The notes beneath the pieces are model-generated. The model worked only from the letters and a program-made list of their open reading frames with translations, searched no databases and had not been told where the DNA came from. From Thermosporothrix hazakensis (GTDB lineage Bacteria; Chloroflexota; Ktedonobacteria; Ktedonobacterales; Ktedonobacteraceae), in contig NZ_QKUF01000008.1 in NCBI RefSeq assembly GCF_003253565.1, forward strand, positions 1 through 64,000: a stretch of DNA of 64,000 nucleotides. Direction: 5' to 3'. The first letter of the stretch is position 1. Every line of letters begins with the position of its first letter. Below are positions 39,764 to 48,562 of this stretch, one piece after another. The translations under genes were made by a program, and so were the position numbers.

Positions 39764-40231
39764 TCATTCTTCTAAAGCCAGCTCCGATCGAACTGTAATG
39801 CCATATCTCCGCAACAGTGCGGCTGTCACCCCGGTGCCCGCCTGCCGCTTGCCTGAAAACGTGCCATCATAAATCGTGGCACACCCGCATGATGGACTGA
39901 ACTCCTTTAAAATCGCCTCTCTGGCCCCGGCAGCCTGCGCCAGCTTGAGCGCCTGATGAGCTCCTGCAAGAAAGGCCTCTGTCACATCCTGCCCACTCTC
40001 ATCAATGACACGCGCCTTCCCATCCAGCACATCATCACCATCTCCACCTACAATCTCAGCGGGACGCCGCGGCGTAGAAAGCCCGCCGAGCATCTCCGGG
40101 CAGACAGCAATCGCCTCCTGATGCTCAACAAGCCGAATCACGCGGGGATCAGGTTTTGCCTGCCCATTATAACGGCATGGCGTCCCGGTCATGCAGGCAC
40201 TCACCAGACGAATCGGTTTTCTTGCAGCCAT
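39764..40231 (-). CDS. DUF523 protein, TudS-like iron-sulfur desulfurase
   Basis: 155 residues, the usual DUF523 size. Conserved Cys residues occur in SACMTGTPCRYNG, AVCPEMLGGL and FSPSCGC. DUF523 includes the thiouracil desulfurase TudS, which binds a [4Fe-4S] cluster through three Cys. GAGAGGAA precedes the ATG. It follows kdgK on the same strand after about 110 bases. Confidence 0.85.
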   Translation of the reverse strand: MAARKPIRLVSACMTGTPCRYNGQAKPDPRVIRLVEHQEAIAVCPEMLGGLSTPRRPAEIVGGDGDDVLDGKARVIDESGQDVTEAFLAGAHQALKLAQAAGAREAILKEFSPSCGCATIYDGTFSGKRQAGTGVTAALLRRYGITVRSELALEE

Positions 40232-40340
40232 ACATTCCTCTCATTCCAAACAAGCTCTTTCAATATCGCGCTCAGAGAGCACATCCCCCGTATTATAGCC
40301 GATTTTTGCAGAAAACCCCACCGCTCTTCCTGATATTCCA

Positions 40341-41300
40341 CTAGAAGCGCTCTTTATCTTCTATCGAGGATTTCCCGGGCGTCTCTTCACCACGAAAGCC
40401 CGCATAATCGCCCAGCTCAGCAACGATAGCCGCTCCGACGCGTGTACCCAATTGGAGCGCCTCTTGAAGCGAGTAACCACGCAGCCAGCCCGCAAGAAAG
40501 CCCGCATTAAAGCCATCTCCCGCCCCGACAGGGTCGACCACCTGCGCCACTGGATGGGCCGGAACCGAAATGCACGATGAACCGACAAAAGCGCACGCGC
40601 CCTGTTCCGCTCGTCGAAGCACGGTCACCTGGGCCCGAAACGTCTCGGCCACTTTCCGTACCTCTTCCACCTCCTCCACACCAAACACCGCCGCCGCATC
40701 TTCGTGGCTCATCAAAATGATGTCGGCTCGCCTGAGCAGCGGCAGGAGAACCGCACGCGCCTGTTCAGGCTCCCAGAGCGGGGCCCGATAGTTGGGATCA
40801 AAAACAACCAGCGCCCCGGCTTCCTGAGCCAGTTCCACCGCATAAGCCACCGCCTCAGCACAGCTTTGACTCAATGCCGGCGTGATTCCGGTGAGATGGA
40901 CAAGCCGCGCCCCCTCAAACAGCTCACGGTGCAGATGCTCGGGTGCAAGGCGACTGGCGGCAGAAAAGCGACGATAGTAGAAAACACGTCGCAAGCCGTC
41001 GGGGAGCCATTCGCGGAAAAAGACCCCGGTTGGAGCCTGCTCGTCTGTGATAATAGCATCCGTTTGAACACCTTCTGCCGCCAGTGTTGAGCGGATACGC
41101 TGCCCGAACGGATCGTTCCCGACACGACTGATAAAGCGCACACGATGCCCCAACCTGCTCAACCCGATCGATAGATTTGCCTCAGCGCCAGCAATGTCAA
41201 GCGCTAACTGCCCGGCCTGAGCCAGAGGAATCGGCTCTGAAGGATAGAGCACAGCCATGCATTCGCCCAGGGTCACGACCTCCGGTTGCATCATCTCCAT
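40341..41300 (-). CDS. kdgK: 2-keto-3-deoxygluconate kinase
   Basis: 319 residues, PfkB family. It starts VVTLGECMAVLYPSEP, with AGAEANLSIGLSRLGH and the anion hole DPVGAGDGFNAGFLAG. KdgK turns 2-keto-3-deoxygluconate into KDPG. The ATG directly follows the aldolase stop codon (TAGATG), so the two are co-translated; Met codons at residues 3 and 4 are alternative starts. Together with the aldolase it makes pyruvate and glyceraldehyde 3-phosphate from KDG. Confidence 0.88.
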   Translation of the reverse strand: MEMMQPEVVTLGECMAVLYPSEPIPLAQAGQLALDIAGAEANLSIGLSRLGHRVRFISRVGNDPFGQRIRSTLAAEGVQTDAIITDEQAPTGVFFREWLPDGLRRVFYYRRFSAASRLAPEHLHRELFEGARLVHLTGITPALSQSCAEAVAYAVELAQEAGALVVFDPNYRAPLWEPEQARAVLLPLLRRADIILMSHEDAAAVFGVEEVEEVRKVAETFRAQVTVLRRAEQGACAFVGSSCISVPAHPVAQVVDPVGAGDGFNAGFLAGWLRGYSLQEALQLGTRVGAAIVAELGDYAGFRGEETPGKSSIEDKERF

Positions 41301-41930
41301 CTAGCGAATTGCCTCCACCTGCGCCCGCGCCTGAGCCGTAATCTGCGCCCAATCGCCCGATGCAACCGCCTGCGGTGAAATCAGCTTTCCGCCGATCCCG
41401 ACAGCAACCGCGCCAGCATCCAGAAAAGCACGAGCATTCTCGACACCAATGCCGCCCGTGGGCACAACACGCAGGAACGGCAACGGTGCCAGGATATCAC
41501 GCAGGTATTGCGGGCCGCCCTGACGCGCAGGGAAGAGCTTAATCATATCGGCTCCGAGCTCGTGTGCGGTCAGCATCTCGGTCGGAGTCAGCGCGCCACA
41601 CAGTATCGGTACATTTGCCTCCTTGCAGGCTGCGATCACGTCCGGGCGCACCACAGGCGTCACGACAAACTGTGCCCCTGCCTTGATCGCTTCCCTTGCG
41701 TCTTTCGCCGTCAGTACCGTCCCAACTCCTACACACACCTGTTCTCCCTGATGCTCTCTCACTGTCTGAATCGCCTCTATCGCGCCCTTGCCGGTGAGCG
41801 TGAATTCCAGAATCGGGATTCCTCCGGCCTGAAGTGCACGAGCCACTTCCAGCGCATGGGTATATGCGTTAAGGCGCACTATAGCAACAATGCGCTCCTG
41901 TATGATCTGCTCAACAACAGAAATAGTCAT
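41301..41930 (-). CDS. eda: KDPG/KHG aldolase
   Basis: 209 residues from the ATG at 41930, preceded by GGAGGGAG. Class I aldolase with the Schiff-base Lys in GADMIKLFPA, VAIVR near the start, and VVPTGGIGVENARAFL. It splits KDPG into pyruvate and glyceraldehyde 3-phosphate. It is 142 bases downstream of ridA; the gap holds an ATTGAT-N6-ATCAAT inverted repeat (41999-42016). Confidence 0.93.
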   Translation of the reverse strand: MTISVVEQIIQERIVAIVRLNAYTHALEVARALQAGGIPILEFTLTGKGAIEAIQTVREHQGEQVCVGVGTVLTAKDAREAIKAGAQFVVTPVVRPDVIAACKEANVPILCGALTPTEMLTAHELGADMIKLFPARQGGPQYLRDILAPLPFLRVVPTGGIGVENARAFLDAGAVAVGIGGKLISPQAVASGDWAQITAQARAQVEAIR

Positions 41931-41998
41931 CACTCCCTCCATAGATACGACAAGCCGCCGGGCAATCCCGCATCCTCGCGGCACTCGATAGTGAGTTG

Positions 41999-42016
41999 AT
42001 TGATCGTTCTATCAAT
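41999..42016. promoter_or_regulatory. Inverted repeat before eda-kdgK
   Basis: ATTGAT (41999-42004), six bases, ATCAAT (42011-42016). It sits about 70 bases before the aldolase start and could be an operator. It does not match the GTCAACCT palindrome at 45613. Confidence 0.35.
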
Positions 42017-42072
42017 GATCTGTGCTCCCGGCAAGGAAAATCACTCTTCCTCTGCCGAGAGCAGTGAAGCGG

Positions 42073-42540
42073 CTATGGACGCGGCTTCACCTCAACAATG
42101 ATCTCAACTTCGACAGGCGCACCAGCAGGCAGCTCAGCAACGCCGATGGCAGCGCGGCTATGTTTTCCGGCGTCGCCAAAAATCTCCTCAAACAACTGAG
42201 AAGCGCCATTGATCACCTTCGGCTGGTCCGTAAAGCCCTCGGCAGAGGCAACATAGCCATTGACCTTGACAATGCGCACGATCTCGTCCAGGGAACCAAC
42301 CAGGCCACGCACTTCCGCCAGGCAGTTAATCGCGCACAGACGAGCTCCCTGCTGTCCCTGCTCGATAGATACATCACGCCCGAGCTTACCCTGCATGGTC
42401 AGCTCCCCGTTGACGGTGGGCGTCTGCCCGGAAGCATAGACCAGATTGCCGGTCCGCACCGCAGGGACATAGCTAAAGGCAGGAGCAGGTAATTCAGGTA
42501 TCGTGATACCGAGCTCTTTCGCACGTGCTTCAAATGACAT
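42073..42540 (-). CDS. RidA/YjgF-family imine deaminase
   Basis: 155 residues from the ATG at 42540, with GAGGAGGA ten bases upstream. The end SRAAIGVAELPAGAPVEVEI carries the Arg and LP motif of active RidA proteins, which hydrolyse 2-aminoacrylate and other imines or enamines left by PLP lyases. Its place behind a PLP ammonia-lyase gene fits clearing of that lyase's product. Confidence 0.88.
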   Translation of the reverse strand: MSFEARAKELGITIPELPAPAFSYVPAVRTGNLVYASGQTPTVNGELTMQGKLGRDVSIEQGQQGARLCAINCLAEVRGLVGSLDEIVRIVKVNGYVASAEGFTDQPKVINGASQLFEEIFGDAGKHSRAAIGVAELPAGAPVEVEIIVEVKPRP

Positions 42541-42583
42541 AAGACACAATCCTCCTCTATAGAACCTATCGGGTATTTCAATA

Positions 42584-43696
42584 CTATTGACGTAAGCCAC
42601 GCGCCGCGACCGGCAACACCTCCGTCACTTTGCCCTCGCGCACCAGCAACAGTTCATTCGAGAGGTTAACCGACGTACACACGTGGTTCGGGAAAAAGGC
42701 CAGCTTCTCGCCAATTTCGGGCTGAAAGCCGGGCGCAAGCTTGACGAAGCCATGTTCCTCGCTCATCTTGATAACGATCCCGCTCACGCCGTCGGTCGTC
42801 ACCCCATAGCCCTGCAAGCCCGCGTTCTGCGGAATGACATCGCCGCTGAAGGCTTTGGCTCCGGCATCGATGATCGCGATATCAGGCGCTGGCCGACTGA
42901 CCACCGTGGTGAGAATCGACAGCGCAATCTCATCAAGCGTGCTGGTGCCGCTTTGCATCGTCATGCGATCAAAGAAGACGTACGTTCCGGGCCGTATCTC
43001 CGTGACGCCTGACACCCGCGCGGCATATTCCCCCGAAGGTGTAGACCCCACGCTGACCTCGTTGATCGGGATTCCGTCAGCACGCAGGCAGTTTGCCAGA
43101 TCAACCATCAGCTCACCTTCCAGCCGGCCAAGCACTTCCGCCTCTTGCGAGGGGGCGTCGGGAAAGCTGATACCACGAAAGGTAAAAATACCATCCAGTT
43201 CCAGCCCCGGCGCGTCCAGCACCAGACGACAGAGAGAAGCGGCCCTTTCCGGTTGAATGCCACTTCGATTCAACCCGCTATTGATCTCGATCCGCACAAA
43301 CAGCGTTACGCCCGCCTCACATGCGGCCTTCGAAAGGTGCTGAATGCCAGCGGCACTATCCGCGCCAACAATCAGGCGGCACTTCTTCGCCAGGTGCGCC
43401 GCGTGCCGCGCCTTCATTGCCCCTACAATCGGATAGGCAACAAAGACATCACCGATGCCGCTATCGATAAATACTTCAGCCTCGCTCAATTTTGCCGCTG
43501 TAATTCCTACCGCACCGGCCTGAAGCTGGCGGGCAGCTATCGCCGGAATCTTATGCGTCTTGATATGGGGACGCAGCTTCACCTGAGCATTTCTGGCAAT
43601 ACGGGCAAAGCGCTCAATATTTGCCTGTAGCTTCTCATCATCAACAAGCAACGAGGGGGTATCTACATTCTCAATGGGCTGACCGATCAGAGTCAT
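42584..43696 (-). CDS. Alanine-racemase-fold PLP enzyme (D-serine dehydratase / D-threonine aldolase / D-glucosaminate deaminase group)
   Basis: 370 residues. The PLP-lysine region is RPHIKTHKIPAIA (residues 42-54), and the metal-binding His-x-Cys lies in FPNHVCTSVNL near 337. These define the DSD1/D-threonine aldolase group, which acts on beta-hydroxy D-amino acids. D-glucosaminate is such a compound. The start codon overlaps the deacylase stop by one base (TGATG). Context favours deamination of D-glucosaminate or a D-amino acid, with RidA finishing the reaction. Confidence 0.85.
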   Translation of the reverse strand: MTLIGQPIENVDTPSLLVDDEKLQANIERFARIARNAQVKLRPHIKTHKIPAIAARQLQAGAVGITAAKLSEAEVFIDSGIGDVFVAYPIVGAMKARHAAHLAKKCRLIVGADSAAGIQHLSKAACEAGVTLFVRIEINSGLNRSGIQPERAASLCRLVLDAPGLELDGIFTFRGISFPDAPSQEAEVLGRLEGELMVDLANCLRADGIPINEVSVGSTPSGEYAARVSGVTEIRPGTYVFFDRMTMQSGTSTLDEIALSILTTVVSRPAPDIAIIDAGAKAFSGDVIPQNAGLQGYGVTTDGVSGIVIKMSEEHGFVKLAPGFQPEIGEKLAFFPNHVCTSVNLSNELLLVREGKVTEVLPVAARGLRQ

Positions 43697-45309
43697 CAGA
43701 TCTTCATCCTTTCTGGCGTTAACAGGCGACTGGCATAGACGGCGTGCTCCTGACCCTGCCAGAGAACGGGCCGCCCGGCCACAAGCACCGCCTCAATACC
43801 GACAGGATAGCGACGCGGCTCGTTATAGGTCGCGGTATCGCTGATTGCTTCCTCATCAAACAGCACCAGATCAGCAACTTTACCGGGAGCAATCTCCCCA
43901 TGCTCCGATAGGCGAAAACGCCGCGCAGGAAGCAATGTCAGCTTATGAATGGCCTCCTCAAGCGACAGCAGCTTGCACTCCCGAACATAGCGAGCAAGGA
44001 AACGAGGGAAGGTACCATACAGGCGCGGATGAGGCCGACCACCGGGGAGCGGAATGCCATCAGAGCCGAGCATAGCGAAAGGGGCCAGCGCGGCCCGATC
44101 AATGTCGGCCCGGGACATGAGTTGCAGCAGCACCGTGACCTTGCCGCGCTCGTGCAGGATGAGTTCAAAGAGTGCCTCATCAGGAGCGAGCTGAAGCAGG
44201 TCTGCGACTTCGAGCATGTTCTTTCCTTCAAGCCCTTTATACCCTTCCGACTGAACGGAGGCAATACGCACGCCCTCCCATCCAATATACCCTATCTGAT
44301 TCTCCCAACCCTCGACGCCTGTCTGCAAGTCGAGGCTGACGCGCCTTCGAGACGAGGGATCACGCAGGCGCTCAAGTGTTCGCTCAATCCCGCCATCCAG
44401 CACCCAGGGCGGCAGCAACTGCAAAATCGTGGTTGAGCCATTCGTGTATGGGTACATATCAATAGAGACATCCAGCCCTCGCGCCCGAGCTGCTGTTAGC
44501 ATCTCAAGTGCCCGTTCCATCCCACCCCAGTTGTGGCGTCCGCACACTTTCAGGTGGCTGATATGGATCGCGACATCTGCCTTCTCACCGAGTTCGAGCA
44601 TTTCTGCAATTGAAGCAAAGAGATGGTCACCCTCGCCGCGCATGTGGGACGTTACCACGCCGCCATAGCGACCGACCACACGCGCAAGGCGTGTCAGTTC
44701 TGAGGCAGGCGTATACATTCCCGGCACATACATCAAACCAAGCGACAGGCCCGCTGAACCTGCCTGCATCGCCTCTTCAACCAGCGCTTCCTGGGCCTGG
44801 ATCTCCCGCTCGGTTGCCTGCCGCTGGCCATAGCCCATCACCGCCACACGCAAAGGCCCATGTGGAAGCAGCGAGCAGACATGCTGCTTCAGAGCCGTCG
44901 AGCGCATCGTTTCCAGATACGCGCCCACGGTGGGCCAGTTCCACGGCAGCGAATCTTCGCCCAGAATCGCGGATGAATAGGTCTTTACCGCGGCCTCATG
45001 CTCCTGAACAACCGGAGCCATGCCGAAACCACAATTCCCGATCACCAGCGACGTCACACCCTGGTAGAGCTTCGGCGGGACTACGGACTGACGCAGCACG
45101 ACCAGATCATCATGTGTATGAGCGTCGATAAAGCCAGGAGCGACGGTCAGCCCACTTGCATTGATAACTTGCTCGGCATCGCCCTCAAGCTGCCTCCCAA
45201 GCGCAACGATATGGCTCCCTGCGATCCCGATATCTCCCGAAAAAGCTGGCGCTCCAGTTCCGTCCACAATGCGCGCATTGCGGATCAACACAGTATATCT
45301 TGAGCTCAT
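43696..45309 (-). CDS. N-acyl-D-amino-acid deacylase family amidohydrolase
   Basis: 537 residues from the ATG at 45309. Metal-site residues: His64 and His66 (DAHTHDD), Cys93 (GNCGFGMAP), His in IHISHLKVCG, and the catalytic Asp in MLGSDGIPLPGG. This is the D-aminoacylase pattern. Members remove acetyl groups from N-acyl-D-amino acids; relatives could deacetylate N-acetyl-D-glucosaminate. It is first in a tightly packed operon with the PLP enzyme and RidA, and divergent from a GntR regulator. Confidence 0.9.
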   Translation of the reverse strand: MSSRYTVLIRNARIVDGTGAPAFSGDIGIAGSHIVALGRQLEGDAEQVINASGLTVAPGFIDAHTHDDLVVLRQSVVPPKLYQGVTSLVIGNCGFGMAPVVQEHEAAVKTYSSAILGEDSLPWNWPTVGAYLETMRSTALKQHVCSLLPHGPLRVAVMGYGQRQATEREIQAQEALVEEAMQAGSAGLSLGLMYVPGMYTPASELTRLARVVGRYGGVVTSHMRGEGDHLFASIAEMLELGEKADVAIHISHLKVCGRHNWGGMERALEMLTAARARGLDVSIDMYPYTNGSTTILQLLPPWVLDGGIERTLERLRDPSSRRRVSLDLQTGVEGWENQIGYIGWEGVRIASVQSEGYKGLEGKNMLEVADLLQLAPDEALFELILHERGKVTVLLQLMSRADIDRAALAPFAMLGSDGIPLPGGRPHPRLYGTFPRFLARYVRECKLLSLEEAIHKLTLLPARRFRLSEHGEIAPGKVADLVLFDEEAISDTATYNEPRRYPVGIEAVLVAGRPVLWQGQEHAVYASRLLTPERMKI

Positions 45310-45612
45310 AAGAGTCTCTCTTCTCTTTATCAAATATGCCTCAGGGAGCCGCTAGCGCCATGCCATGCCCGATATTACAGCCAGATGAAACCCGGGGATT
45401 CATCTCGAAATAGAATGCCAAACATCTGCGGTTGCGACTCTCCATTGAGTCACTTCTGTTATATTTATGCTCTCATACGTACAGCATATATCGAGCAATA
45501 CAGAAGCGCATATTCTTTGCAGAACGCTTGTCGAGAAAAGCTCGCTGGAAGCCGGCCCGGCAGAGCATGCAAAGAACAGGTTAAGCTGAAATTATCATAT
45601 TTTCTCTCCCCT

Positions 45613-45635
45613 GTCAACCTGTATTATAGGTTGAC
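45613..45635. promoter_or_regulatory. Palindromic operator between the deacylase operon and its GntR regulator
   Basis: GTCAACCT (45613-45620), GTATTAT, AGGTTGAC (45628-45635): a perfect 8-bp inverted repeat, extended by CTCCC and GGGAG flanks. It lies 59 bases before the GntR start and about 300 bases before the deacylase start, overlapping a TATTATA -10-like box. Likely bound by the adjacent regulator. Nothing else is seen in 45310-45693. Confidence 0.7.
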
Positions 45636-45693
45636 GGGAGCCAGGCAAACACGCTATGATACCGACAGAGAGAACGGAAAAAGAGCGAGAAGC

Positions 45694-46416
45694 ATGCTAG
45701 GAAAACTCCATAGAGAAACGTTGGCCGAACAGGCCGCCACCAGCCTGATGAACTATATTCGCACCAGAAATCTCCAGCCCGGCGACACCCTGCCCTCAGA
45801 AGCCGAGCTGGTCACGGAATTTGGTGTCAGTCGCCAGGTGATCCGTGAAGCCCTGAAATCATTGCAGGGCAAAGGCGTGATCGAGATCATCAATGGCAAA
45901 CGCCCGACCATTAAGCCGATCAGCAGCGAGCTCCTCCAAACCTTTTTTACGCATGCCGCCCACTTCAACCATCATACCATTATAGAACTCATCGAGGTCC
46001 GCAAAGGCATCGAGGTCCAGAGCGCTATGCTGGCAGCCCAACGCCGCAGTGAAACGGAGCTGGCGCACATGGAAGAGATCCTTGCCGCGATGCGTCGTTC
46101 GGTCGGAGCTATCGATACAGATATTGATACCTCCGTCGATACATACATTCAACTCGATGTCGCGCTTCATCAGGCGATTGCTACTGCCACCCACAACAGC
46201 ATGATGTATCACTTGATCCACTCGATCAGAAGTGCATTGATAGAGACAATACGCGAAGGGCTGCTGCATCGACACACCTCAGAGGAAATCGAACGCGTCC
46301 AGGAGGTGCATGAAATGCTGGTCGCCGCGATCAGGGAGGGAAACGCCCCGGCGGCAGCTCAGACGATGGCCGTTCACTTTGATGAAGCGCTCACCGCTCT
46401 GATGAAGGATGCCTGA
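45694..46416 (+). CDS. GntR-family regulator, FadR subfamily
   Basis: 240 residues from the ATG at 45694. wHTH at about 10-70 (LQPGDTLPSEAELVTEFGVS and QVIREALKSLQGKGVIEI), then an all-helical FCD ligand domain with metal-type residues in LDVALHQAIATATHNSMM. FadR/FCD regulators often sense sugar acids or organic acids. It is divergent from the deacylase operon and probably controls it and itself. The frame opens upstream to 45385 but that part spans the operator. Confidence 0.9.
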   Translation: MLGKLHRETLAEQAATSLMNYIRTRNLQPGDTLPSEAELVTEFGVSRQVIREALKSLQGKGVIEIINGKRPTIKPISSELLQTFFTHAAHFNHHTIIELIEVRKGIEVQSAMLAAQRRSETELAHMEEILAAMRRSVGAIDTDIDTSVDTYIQLDVALHQAIATATHNSMMYHLIHSIRSALIETIREGLLHRHTSEEIERVQEVHEMLVAAIREGNAPAAAQTMAVHFDEALTALMKDA

Positions 46417-46737
46417 ACCGTGCTGCTTACCCTCGCATACTGCAACAAACAACACCAGAAGAAACGACTGCTCACATACAGGCAGTTTTCTGGTGTAGAA
46501 GCCTGCCCTGCTCTATCCTATCCCCCTTTCTTCCCCCCTGCTATGAAAGAAGTACTACCCGGGACGACAGGAATGATGCGGGAAGATGGCAATAAAGCCT
46601 CCCGCTGAGCCACCGGGCATTTGACGTTTGCCTCATCTAATGCCAAAATAGCAAGGGAAAAATGTATCCAACTTTCTCAGGAAACACCCGGGGCCGACAG
46701 CCCAATATCCAAAGGAGCGATGTAAAAGGATAACATA
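46417..46737. other. Gap with a long hairpin after the GntR gene
   Basis: ACACCAGAA (46452-46460) pairs with TTCTGGTGT (46488-46496), with an inner ACTGC/GCAGT stem. It lacks a T tract, so termination is uncertain. No gene is seen in the gap. Confidence 0.45.
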
Positions 46738-47688
46738 ATGCGAGACATTACCATCTTCAGCGGTAGCGCACACCAGGAACTGGCACAAGAGATCGCAGAG
46801 TATCTCGGCCTGACCCTTTGTCCTACAACTATTCGGCGCTTTAGCAATGATTGTCTATATGTCCAGATGAACGAGAACTGCCGGGAAAGTGATGTATTTA
46901 TCGTACAACCGATTGTCCCTCCTGTGCAGGAAAATCTCGTTGAGCTTCTTTTTATGCTTGACGCTGCCCGTGGTGCATCAGCAGGACGTATCACAGCAGT
47001 TATCCCCTATTATGCCTATGCCCGTTCGGATAAGAAAGACGAGCCTCGTATCTCTATAGCCGGTCGTCTCGTGGCCGACCTCCTGGCAACAGCAGGCGCG
47101 AACCGTGTGCTGACAATGACCCTGCATGCTGCGCAGGTTCACGGCTTCTTCAGTGTCCCGACCGATCACCTCAACGCGTTGAATGTGCTGGCTCGTCATT
47201 TCCGACAGTATGACCTGAGCAACACGATTGTTGTTTCACCTGATCTGGGCAACGCAAAATCCGCCTCACACTTTGCGCGACTGCTCAACATCCCGGTAGC
47301 GGCAGGAAGCAAGCGCCGGATCAGCGACGATCAGGTGATCATCGATAACATCGTCGGTGAAGTTGAGAATAAAGATGTCATCGTGCTGGATGACGAGATA
47401 GCGAACGGTGGCACGATTATTCAGATTCTGGAAAGGCTACGCGAGCACCACGTGCGTCAGATTCGGGTTGCCTGCACTCATGGCCTCTTTACTGGCAAAG
47501 CCATTGAGCGGCTCAAGGCGCAAGATGACATCACCGAGATCGTCACCACCAACACAGTCCCCCTTGCTCCCGAAAAGCGCCTTCCAAACATGACCGTCCT
47601 TTCTATTGCTCCTCTACTCGCCGAAACCATCCGCCGCAACCACAACGGTGAATCGGTAAGCAGCCTGCTTCTCGACGACAAGTTCTAA
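46738..47688 (+). CDS. prs: Ribose-phosphate pyrophosphokinase (PRPP synthase)
   Basis: 316 residues, the standard length. It has the paired phosphoribosyltransferase folds: FSGSAHQELAQEIAEYLGL, DVFIVQPIVPPVQENLVELL, RITAVIPYYAYARSDKK and VVSPDLGNAKSA. It makes PRPP from ribose 5-phosphate and ATP. The PRPP-binding loop reads VLDDEIANGGTI instead of the usual DDxIDTxGT, so one acidic residue is lost. AAAAGGAT precedes the ATG. This may be a divergent paralogue. Confidence 0.87.
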   Translation: MRDITIFSGSAHQELAQEIAEYLGLTLCPTTIRRFSNDCLYVQMNENCRESDVFIVQPIVPPVQENLVELLFMLDAARGASAGRITAVIPYYAYARSDKKDEPRISIAGRLVADLLATAGANRVLTMTLHAAQVHGFFSVPTDHLNALNVLARHFRQYDLSNTIVVSPDLGNAKSASHFARLLNIPVAAGSKRRISDDQVIIDNIVGEVENKDVIVLDDEIANGGTIIQILERLREHHVRQIRVACTHGLFTGKAIERLKAQDDITEIVTTNTVPLAPEKRLPNMTVLSIAPLLAETIRRNHNGESVSSLLLDDKF

Positions 47689-47704
47689 ACGACTCACTCC
47701 GTCT

Positions 47705-47741
47705 GGCACGCGATGTCTCTCGATGTTGCGTGCCCTTTTTC
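47705..47741 (+). terminator. Terminator of prs
   Basis: GGCACGC (47705-47711) pairs with GCGTGCC (47728-47734), followed by CTTTTT. Confidence 0.88.
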
Positions 47742-47920
47742 ATCTGTACATGCCTCTCTTTTTGATCCACTTCACCCCTGATCTAGAGCCGCCTTCTCTG
47801 CTCACTCGCCTGCCCAAAACGAGCACAGCATCTTTTTCATGGTCACAACAGTATTATGTATCAGAGCAAGATTCTGTAGTGAGAACATCCCTACATTACC
47901 GGCTAGCAGGAGGAAAACCA

Positions 47921-48543
47921 TGAACGAGCCAGCACAGGAGCGGCCATCCATTCCAGCAGCGGAGCAGGAAACGACACACCCCGTTTCGCCACAGCCCGAC
48001 ACCGTTCCGGCCATCCCGGAGAAACAACCAACCCCTCAGAAGCCACAACCAGCCGGCTCAGGCAAAAAGGTCCGTATAGCCCTTATTAGCGGCCTCATAG
48101 CAGGCATATTAAACGCTCTCGTCACATTGCTTATCACTCTGACGAACGCCTCTACCTTTCTCATCGCGCGTCAGCAGATCGCAGCAGACAGACTGACCGT
48201 CAAGATCGCCCTCGCGCTTGTGGGTTGGCAAGCGGGAATCCTTCTTGCAAGCCTCCTGCTCGGGCTTGCGACGGGCTGGATCACCGGCAAAATTACACGA
48301 CTGCGCTGGCTCGGCTTTCTCGGCGGAGCGCTGGCGGGCGCAATCTACTCCCTTGCCATTTTTCTGGCCAGTTCATTTCCTTCCTATCCCGGTAATCTGA
48401 GCGTCGTCAGCGAGCCATTTTCGATCGCACGTCTGCTCATTTCCGCTCTGCTCCTGGGGCTCTGGGCGTTGGGTGGCGGGCTTGTCGGGCTCTTTGGAGC
48501 ATGGGTCGCAACCGTATCCCTATCAACTCGAAAACAGCCTTAG
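47921..48543 (+). CDS. Membrane protein with proline-rich cytoplasmic N-terminus
   Basis: 207 residues from the ATG at 47921, with GGAGG six bases upstream. Residues 1-48 are rich in Pro, Glu and Gln; four TM helices follow (about 52-74, 95-120, 127-148, 165-198), several rich in Gly and Ala. No family is recognised. It converges with an SDR gene. Confidence 0.7.
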
Positions 48544-48562
48544 CCCGTCACGGAGAGCAGGT

